A DNA stretch of 64,000 nt from CAXTPV01 sp965276715 (GTDB lineage Bacteria; Pseudomonadota; Alphaproteobacteria; Acetobacterales; Acetobacteraceae): NCBI GenBank assembly GCA_965276715.1, contig OZ255622.1, positions 3,410,001 through 3,474,000 on the forward strand, given 5' to 3'. The translations under genes and the position numbers were made by a program. This document shows, one piece after another, positions 59,205-64,000 of the stretch. Position 1 is the stretch's first letter; each line of letters begins with the position of its first letter. The notes under the pieces are model-generated. The model ran no database searches and was not told the origin of the DNA. It was given only the letters and a program-made list of their open reading frames with translations.

Positions 59205-59636
59205 GGGGCTGACATAGATAGCTGAGAAAGGCTATGTTTGTCAGATGGATAGGGCGCGGCGGCGGAGCAGGCTGCTCACAAGTATCCAACGGGCGTTGAT
59301 CGTGTAGTTCGTCGCAGGTGTGCCGGAACGCACGGCGGCTGAGCTACTGGGTGTCAACCGCAACACGGCCATCCTGTTTATCATAAGCTGCGAGAGCTGA
59401 TCGCAGAGAACGTTGCCCGCGAGGCGCCCTTTCTTGCCGGCGAGATCGAGGTCGACGAGAGCTATTTTGGAGGCGCACGCAAAGGCAAACGCGGCAGAGG
59501 GGCGGCCGGGAAGGTGCCGGTCTTCGGCCTGCTCAAGCGAGGTGGCCGGGTCTACGCGGTCATGATCGAGCTTACAAAGCTCTTTGCCACCAAGGTCATC
59601 ACTCTAGATCATCAACCTAACATGAGTCCCCTGTGA
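59205..59636 (+). mobile_element. Remnant of an IS1595-family insertion sequence (transposase pseudogene)
   Basis: From ATG 59245 the sequence encodes MDRARRRSRLLTSIQRALIV, an in-frame TAG, FVAGVPERTAAELLGVNRNT, a one-base deletion at about 59377-59384, then YHKLRELIAENVAREAPFLA, GEIEVDESYFGGARKGKRGR and GAAGKVPVFGLLKRGGRVYA. The D-E-S-Y-F-G-G and K-G-K-R-G-R-G segments are typical of IS1595/ISPna2-type transposases. After YAVMIE (about 59570) similarity stops, so the 3' half is lost and unrelated sequence follows to the TGA at 59636. A possible left terminal repeat GGGGCTGAC lies at 59205-59213. The element cannot transpose by itself. Confidence 0.8.
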
Positions 59637-59849
59637 ATGGCACCCGCGTAGGCCGCCTTCGGCCGAACATCCTCGCTCTCCGTCCGTCGCCGAGTGCTGA
59701 TCACCTCCGCACTGACCGCTTCGCCGCCTTCATCGAACTCGACGAGCACGCCCGGAGCAATCTCGGCCAAACTGCTCGACCGGCTTCGCTCGGGGGCCGA
59801 AAGCCACGTGCAGGACGTCGGCCTTTGGATCGTAGGGGGTCCTGATCAT
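59612..59849 (-). pseudogene. DUF2283-family protein gene with one frameshift
   Basis: On the minus strand from ATG 59847-59849: MIRTPYDPKADVLHVAFGPR, then after a one-base shift at about 59780 the reading continues SLAEIAPGVLVEFDEGGEAV and SAEVISTRRRTESEDVRPKA to a stop at 59612. The Y-D-P-x-A-D-x-L pattern followed by I-A-P-G-V-x-x-E-F-D is the DUF2283 signature. These small proteins often accompany toxin-like partners (DUF4258), none of which was found upstream. Length 238 bases is one more than a multiple of three, consistent with a single insertion. Function of the family is unknown. Confidence 0.65.
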
Positions 59850-60118
59850 CTTCTGGATTCTCTGCCGCAGTGAGCGGCGACGACAAATCGATCAGCACCG
59901 CCGTCCGAGCGGTGAACAACTCGTAGCACTCGTCCACCAAACGCCGGAAACGCCTTGAATTACCGAGTAAGCGTCGGCTCATCGTGCTTTCATGACCGCA
60001 ACGGTCATCCCGCCTCTTCATCTCACCTTGGTCTTCACCTTCCGTGCGCTTGCTTAACCCTGCTCATGTGTGAGCCTCAGCACCCAGATCTAATCGAGAA
60101 CCCGCGGCGCCATCAAGC

Positions 60119-60147
60119 TTGCGTCGTCCACCTTACTTCCTTACTAT
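60119..60147 (+). promoter_or_regulatory. Promoter of the AbrB/PIN toxin-antitoxin genes
   Basis: TTGCGT (60119-60124), a 17-base spacer and TACTAT (60142-60147). The expected transcription start is at about 60154, which is the A of the ATG chosen for the antitoxin, so the mRNA would be leaderless. Confidence 0.55.
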
Positions 60148-60153
60148 GTGTGC

Positions 60154-60378
60154 ATGCTAGCTAAGCTTACATCCAAGAACCAGCTCACCCTTCCCAAGCA
60201 GGCGCTCGACTCTGTCGGCCCGACCTCTCATTTTCAGATCGAGCTCGACGATGGGCGCCTGATCCTTACACCCGCGCGGCTCGGCGCCGCGGAGGCCGTT
60301 CGCCGCAAGCTCGCCGAGCTCGATCTGACCGACGCCGACATCAGCGACGCTGTCAACTCGGCCCGCAGGACCGTCTAA
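60154..60378 (+). CDS. AbrB/SpoVT-family antitoxin
   Basis: A 74-residue product with an N-terminal swapped-hairpin DNA-binding domain: MLAKLTSKNQLTLPKQALDS, then HFQIELDDGRLILTPARL. The C-terminal half (EAVRRKLAELDLTDADISDA) would bind and block the toxin. ATG 60154 is chosen because it coincides with the predicted transcription start; GTG 60148 would add two residues. The PIN toxin gene starts 8 bp after its stop, giving a standard type II toxin-antitoxin pair, expected to repress its own promoter. Confidence 0.85.
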   Translation: MLAKLTSKNQLTLPKQALDSVGPTSHFQIELDDGRLILTPARLGAAEAVRRKLAELDLTDADISDAVNSARRTV

Positions 60379-60386
60379 CCGCCTCC

Positions 60387-60806
60387 GTGCGGATCGTTTT
60401 CGACACCAATCTCGTCGTCTCCGCCCTCGTGTTTGGTCGTCGCCTCGCCTGGCTTCGGACCGCTTGGGCCAACGGCGCGCTTGTCCCGATCGTCTGTCGC
60501 GAGACCACTGCCGAATTGCTCCGCGTTCTCGTCTACCCTAAATTCCGCCTCGCCAAGATTGACCGCGAGGCCCTGCTGCAGGATTTCCTTCCGCACGCCG
60601 AGACCACCACGATCCCGAGGCATCGCCCTGCCGTCCCGCCCGCATGCCGCGACCGTGATGACGTCGTGTTCATCGAACTCGCCGCCGCCTCAGGAGCCGA
60701 TGCCCTCGTCTCCGGCGACACGGACCTCACCCAGCTCCGGCACATTCTACCCGTGCGCCTTCTGACCGTCACGGAGCTCCGAGCGCAAACCCGGTCACCG
60801 GACTGA
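60387..60806 (+). CDS. PIN-domain toxin (putative RNase of a type II toxin-antitoxin pair)
   Basis: A 139-residue PIN-domain protein of the PINc_4/COG1569 type. Acidic residues for the metal site: D6 in VFDTNLVVSALVF, E43 in ETTAELLRVL, and the aspartates in CRDRDDVVFIELAAASGADA and LVSGDTDLTQL. Such proteins cleave RNA when released from the antitoxin. Start is GTG 60387. Complete and apparently intact, unlike the broken genes to its left. Confidence 0.88.
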   Translation: MRIVFDTNLVVSALVFGRRLAWLRTAWANGALVPIVCRETTAELLRVLVYPKFRLAKIDREALLQDFLPHAETTTIPRHRPAVPPACRDRDDVVFIELAAASGADALVSGDTDLTQLRHILPVRLLTVTELRAQTRSPD

Positions 60807-60919
60807 CGGTCGCCTGGATCGGCTCCCGGACGCCCGCTCGGTCCAAACCGCAGGCTCCAGATCCCGCCGGCGCCAATCGTCAAAGCGGGAGCGCTTCGGA
60901 CGGCACGCCGGCCAGCGGA

Positions 60920-61489
60920 TCAGCCCTCGATTCCGGTTAACAGCGCTTTCAGCGCCCGCTCGGCGAGATCGAGACGCTCGCCGAGACCCAGCCCCGGATC
61001 GTCGAGCCAGGAGATCGTGGCATGCGCGAACGCAGCCATCCCGGTCCGGGCCGCAAGGACAGCCAGCAGGTCAGCAACACCGCGCCCCTGTAGTGCGCCG
61101 GCCAGCGCATCGGCCAATGCTGCCATCTTTGCCAGCTCACGCTCCGCCAGCGCGGGCGTGCTGGAGATGACCTCCTGTCGTGGCTTCGAGAACGGCCGGT
61201 TGTCTTCCAGCAACGGCCGCACCGACCGGAACGCCCGCAACAGCGTGTCGAGCGGTCCGAGCCCGTCGGGCGCGTCGGCGATCGAGGCCGTCAGCGCCCC
61301 TCGCAACTTGGCCTCGCCGTCGAACAGGACCTCCCGCTTGTCCGGAAAATGACGAAAGAACGTCCGCTCCGTCACGCCGGCTCGTGCCGCGATCTCGGCA
61401 GCCGTTGTCCCGTCGTAGCCGCGCTCGCGGAACAGCGCCAACGCCGCCTCTTGCAGACGAACGCGCACATCCTCCTCGCCTTTCGCCAA
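60920..61489 (-). CDS. TetR-family transcriptional regulator
   Basis: A 189-residue repressor with the TetR helix-turn-helix (ALALFRERGYDGTTAAEIAA; RAGVTERTFFRHFPDKREVL) and a helical C-terminal ligand domain. Start is TTG 61489, after AAGAGGAG at about nine bases; no in-frame ATG is nearby. It is divergent from the oxidoreductase gene at 61590, and an almost ideal operator lies between them, so it probably represses both genes until an unknown small molecule binds. Confidence 0.92.
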   Translation of the reverse strand: MAKGEEDVRVRLQEAALALFRERGYDGTTAAEIAARAGVTERTFFRHFPDKREVLFDGEAKLRGALTASIADAPDGLGPLDTLLRAFRSVRPLLEDNRPFSKPRQEVISSTPALAERELAKMAALADALAGALQGRGVADLLAVLAARTGMAAFAHATISWLDDPGLGLGERLDLAERALKALLTGIEG

Positions 61490-61507
61490 CGGTCCATTTC
61501 TCCTCTT

Positions 61508-61543
61508 GTCAGTGACTGACGGGCGCCCACGTCAGTCACTGAC
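61508..61543. promoter_or_regulatory. TetR-type operator between divergent genes
   Basis: GTCAGTGACTGAC (61508-61520) and GTCAGTCACTGAC (61531-61543) are exact reverse complements separated by ten bases, and each half is itself a palindrome around its central base (GTCAGT/ACTGAC). This gives two adjacent dimer sites 23 bp centre to centre, typical of TetR regulators that bind as a pair of dimers. It lies 18 bp from the regulator start and 46 bp from the oxidoreductase start. Confidence 0.85.
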
Positions 61544-61589
61544 GCGGCGGCGATAGCACGTCCCCGCCCATGCAAGTCAAGGAGTTAGC

Positions 61590-62480
61590 ATGCGCGTATT
61601 TCTGACGGGAGCGAACGGCTGGGTCGGGTCGGCGATCGCCCGTGAACTGCTCGACGCGGGCCATACTGTCGTCGGCCTGGTGCGCTCGAGAGAGAAGGGC
61701 GAGGCGCTTGCCGCCGCCGGTGCCACGCCGCTGCTCGGCTCGTTGCGCGACCTGGACGTGATACGGGACGGCGCCGCCGGTGCCGACGGCGTCATCCACA
61801 CGGCATTCGGTCTCGACCTCTCGAGGATCGTCGAACTGGCCGAGGAGGAGCGTCAGGCATTGGAGACGTTCGCGACGGTATCCGCGGGTTCGGACCGGCC
61901 GATCGTCGTGACCGGCGGCTTGGGCCTGCTGCCTCCCGGCGAGACATTCATCGAAGACGCCAGGCCGCCCGTCATCCCCTCGTTTCCACGCGCATCGGAG
62001 CAGACGGCGTTCGCCCTCGCCGAGCGCGGGTTGCGGGCCTCCGTGGTTCGCCTCCCGCGCTCGACCCATGGCGTCGGGGAAAATCATGGCTTCGTTCCCA
62101 TGCTGGCCGCCGTCGCCCGCCAGAAGGGCGTGTCCGCCTATGTCGGAGACGGACGGAACCTCTGGCCATCCGTGCATCGGCTGGATGCGGCGCGCGTCTT
62201 CCGCCTCGCCCTCGAACATGGCGCCCGCAACGAGGCATTCCACGCCGTTGCCGAGGAGGGCGTGCCGTTCAGGCTGATCGCCGAGGCGATCGGCCGCCAG
62301 CTCGGCCTCCCCGCGAAGTCGCTGACACCCCAGGAAGCCGAGACGCATTTCGGCGGCCTCGCCATGTGGGTGGCGGGCCATGGTCCCGCCTCCAGCGAGA
62401 GGACCAGGAAGCTGCTCGGATGGGAACCCAGGGAGCTCCGCCTCATCGCGGATATCGACCGGCCCGACTACCACGAGTGA
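61590..62480 (+). CDS. NAD(P)-dependent oxidoreductase, extended SDR (epimerase-like)
   Basis: A 296-residue Rossmann-fold protein of the NAD-dependent epimerase/dehydratase superfamily. The cofactor motif is G7-A-N-G10-W-V-G13 (MRVFLTGANGWVGSAIAREL). A conserved VIHTAFG follows, but the usual Y-x3-K is not clear, so it is an atypical SDR. C-terminal VGDGRNLWPSVHRLDAARVF and AFHAVAEEGVPFRLIAEAIG are characteristic of the group often found beside TetR regulators. Likely a reductase for a xenobiotic or aldehyde, induced through the divergent repressor; substrate unknown. Confidence 0.9.
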   Translation: MRVFLTGANGWVGSAIARELLDAGHTVVGLVRSREKGEALAAAGATPLLGSLRDLDVIRDGAAGADGVIHTAFGLDLSRIVELAEEERQALETFATVSAGSDRPIVVTGGLGLLPPGETFIEDARPPVIPSFPRASEQTAFALAERGLRASVVRLPRSTHGVGENHGFVPMLAAVARQKGVSAYVGDGRNLWPSVHRLDAARVFRLALEHGARNEAFHAVAEEGVPFRLIAEAIGRQLGLPAKSLTPQEAETHFGGLAMWVAGHGPASSERTRKLLGWEPRELRLIADIDRPDYHE

Positions 62481-62555
62481 CCGGCTTGTTCGGCGCCGCG
62501 TCTCCAGCCACACCGGCGGCAGAGCACCGCATCGCCCATCGCCCGGACTCGTGGC

Positions 62556-63710
62556 ATGCTCCATCCCATGAGTGTCACGCAATTCGCCGTACGCACCTCG
62601 CACCGGACCTACCTCTCGGTCGATCCCGCCAAGGGAACCCTCCGCCATACCGCGAGCGGTCCGGACGGAAACCGGGTTCTCGCCCATTGGCATGGCGAGG
62701 ATTCCTGCGTGCTGACCCGACGTGATGGCGGTCCCCTGTCGGTTGCCGTCGCCGGCGCCGACCTGACCGCGCCGCTGCTCCCCTGCCGTCTGATCACCGA
62801 CGCCGACCGTTCGCGGGTCGCCTTCCGCCATATCGAGGGGCCGTTGCTCACGGCTCTCCCCGACGGCCAGGTGATGCACGACCGCACCCTGATCGCCGAC
62901 TGGGAACTGTTCACCCTCGAGCCCGACGGCGGCAAGCGGCCGCCGATCTCGGCCGCCTTCGCCAACGACGACGCCTTCGATGCCTACTGTCTCGACCCGG
63001 CGCACGATCTCTATGCGGTCGCCTGTCTCCTCGCCCTTCTGCCGCAGGAGCGCCGCAGCGTCCTGCTGCCGAAGATCGCCGTCCGGACCGACTATGACCG
63101 GATCTTCGCCACCCTCCGCCGTGTCCTCTCGGGAGGCCTCGAACGCAGCGTCCGGAACACGCGCGCCCACCTCCGCCAGGGCATCGAAGCCCATGGCTGG
63201 GCGATCGGCGATCACAGCTACGGCACGCCCACGATCGTCGACGGCGCGTTCGGCCGTCTCGAGATCGGCCGCTACTGCGCCATCGCGGACGACGTGCGGA
63301 TCGTTCTCGCCGAGCCTTCCGCGGCGAGCGTGACCAACTACCCGTTCGGCGCCCTGCACCAGTTCTGGCCGTCCGCCCCGGACCATGCGTCCGGACGCGA
63401 CGCGGGCAGCGTCGTCATCGGCAACGGCGTCTGGATCGGGGAGGGAGCTACGCTTCTTCCGGGTGCCGAGATCGGCGATGGCGCCATCATCGGCGCAGCC
63501 ACCATCGTCGCCAAACCCGTCCCGCCCTTCGCGGTCGTGGCCGGCAACCCGACGCGCGTCGGCCGCAGCCGCTTCGACAAGTCCGTCATCGCACGCCTTC
63601 TCGCGTTGCGATGGTGGGATTGGCCGGACGAGAAGGTCGACAGGTTCATGCCGCTGCTCCTCGGCGACCGCATCGAGGCCTTCCTCGACCAGGCCGAACG
63701 GGAGCGCTGA
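62556..63710 (+). CDS. Acetyltransferase (XAT/CatB-like) with an N-terminal beta-trefoil-like domain
   Basis: A 384-residue two-domain protein. The C-terminal part (about 205-345) is a hexapeptide-repeat acyltransferase: RLEIGRYCAIADDVRIVLAE, TNYPFGALHQFWPSAPDH, then GNGVWIGEGATLLPGAEIGD, GAIIGAATIVAKPVPPFAVV and AGNPTRVGR, as in xenobiotic (chloramphenicol/streptogramin) acetyltransferases. The N-terminal part (about 5-125) repeats a pattern of short strands (RTYLSVDPAKGTLRHTASGP; CVLTRRDGGPLSVAVAGADL; LIADWELFTLEP) like a fascin/actin-crosslinking-type beta-trefoil. The next gene begins with a paralogue of this domain. Start ATG 62556; ATG 62568 is an alternative. Substrate could be a sugar or glycan; unproven. 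Confidence 0.8.
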   Translation: MLHPMSVTQFAVRTSHRTYLSVDPAKGTLRHTASGPDGNRVLAHWHGEDSCVLTRRDGGPLSVAVAGADLTAPLLPCRLITDADRSRVAFRHIEGPLLTALPDGQVMHDRTLIADWELFTLEPDGGKRPPISAAFANDDAFDAYCLDPAHDLYAVACLLALLPQERRSVLLPKIAVRTDYDRIFATLRRVLSGGLERSVRNTRAHLRQGIEAHGWAIGDHSYGTPTIVDGAFGRLEIGRYCAIADDVRIVLAEPSAASVTNYPFGALHQFWPSAPDHASGRDAGSVVIGNGVWIGEGATLLPGAEIGDGAIIGAATIVAKPVPPFAVVAGNPTRVGRSRFDKSVIARLLALRWWDWPDEKVDRFMPLLLGDRIEAFLDQAERER

Positions 63711-63738
63711 TTACACGCCCGCGCGCCCATGCTAGACT
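63711..63738 (+). promoter_or_regulatory. Candidate promoter of the last gene, leaderless arrangement
   Basis: TTACAC (63711-63716), 16-base spacer, TAGACT (63733-63738), six bases before ATG 63745. The sequence ACTCGTTGCATG here and ACTCGTGGCATG before the gene at 62556 are nearly identical, supporting the start choices and hinting at duplicated 5' regions. Confidence 0.4.
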
Positions 63739-63744
63739 CGTTGC

Positions 63745-64000
63745 ATGCCCGAAACGCGTTGCCTCATCCGGACCAACCACGGCAGCCGCCTCGTCGCCGA
63801 TCCGAACACCGGCAGGCTCGGCCACGACACGCTCACCGACAGCATCGACGTGCTGGCACTCGCGCTCGACGAGCATTCCTGCCTGCTGGTCCGGCGCGAC
63901 GGCGGTCCGCTCTCGGCGACCGTCACGGGCGCGAACGCCGGCCCGCTCCTGTCGTGCCGTCTCGTTCCCGACGACGGCGGCATCACCCTGCGTCTCGTCC
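63745..64000 (+). CDS. Paralogue of the upstream trefoil-like domain protein (3' end outside window)
   Basis: The first 85 codons of a gene that runs off the window. The product aligns by eye with the N-terminal domain of the previous gene: RTNHGSRLVADPNTGRLGHD versus RTSHRTYLSVDPAKGTLRHT, HSCLLVRRDGGPLSATVTGA versus DSCVLTRRDGGPLSVAVAGA, and GPLLSCRL versus APLLPCRL. Whether it also carries a C-terminal acetyltransferase domain cannot be seen. Tandem duplication of a gene or domain is evident. Confidence 0.75.
   Translation, partial: MPETRCLIRTNHGSRLVADPNTGRLGHDTLTDSIDVLALALDEHSCLLVRRDGGPLSATVTGANAGPLLSCRLVPDDGGITLRLV

Noticed and set aside
59701..60021. Minus-strand open frame with a segment LVDECYELFTART faintly like a Dps/ferritin helix
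   Set aside because: The likeness ends after about 12 residues and the frame overlaps the DUF2283 pseudogene; not enough to call.

Overview
This is a high-GC window from an alphaproteobacterium, most likely of the Acetobacteraceae/Rhodospirillales type. That placement is an inference, from LpxI as the UDP-diacylglucosamine hydrolase, the lipid A/BamA gene order, the alphaproteobacterial style of RpoB/RpoC, and dispersed GC-rich hairpin repeats between genes. No rRNA, tRNA or CRISPR was found. The high GC produces many long antisense open frames (over 1000 codons opposite rpoB and rpoC), which I treat as shadows.

Layout. 1-10655 is the envelope-biogenesis cluster cdsA(partial)-dxr-rseP-[inserted small cassette]-bamA-ompH-lpxD-fabZ-lpxA-lpxI. 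10668-15035 holds gloA, an XRE regulator, an EcsC-family protein, aat and small exported proteins. A minus-strand pair glnE-bcp (15084-18419) diverges from a large AsmA-like protein. glgX, an NRAMP-like transporter, rmuC and hypothetical genes follow. 28576-36831 is a two-component system, a small lipoprotein and a complete RND efflux triplet (pump, adaptor, outer-membrane factor). 37521-46791 is a glycolate/glyoxylate utilisation region: MFS transporter, IclR regulator, gcl, glycerate 2-kinase and glcDEF. 48066-59099 is rplKAJL-rpoBC. 59123-64000 is accessory: an IS1595-like transposase remnant, a DUF2283 pseudogene, an AbrB/PIN toxin-antitoxin pair, a TetR-regulated oxidoreductase, and tandem genes with a shared, probably beta-trefoil-like N-terminal domain.

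How the genes work together. The first block makes isoprenoid precursors (Dxr), phospholipid precursors (CdsA), lipid A (LpxD, LpxA, LpxI, with FabZ competing for the same acyl-ACP pool) and the outer-membrane protein machinery (BamA, OmpH/Skp, RseP). The glycolate block oxidises glycolate to glyoxylate (GlcDEF), condenses two glyoxylates to tartronate semialdehyde (Gcl) and phosphorylates glycerate (glycerate 2-kinase). The intervening tartronate semialdehyde reductase is not in the window.

Most notable observations. (1) Two small cassettes interrupt conserved gene neighbourhoods. Each has an ATGA-coupled gene pair whose first gene is broken (a frameshift at about 2.8 kb; a single TAA in a papain-like amidase at 46985) while the second is intact, resembling effector/immunity remnants. 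(2) Full-length lpxD has no ATG/GTG/TTG start and lies in the same frame as ompH, separated by one TAG. (3) Five consecutive perfect hairpins fill the rpoB-rpoC spacer. (4) The tandem trefoil-like/acetyltransferase paralogues at the right edge. (5) A near-perfect TetR operator at 61508-61543.
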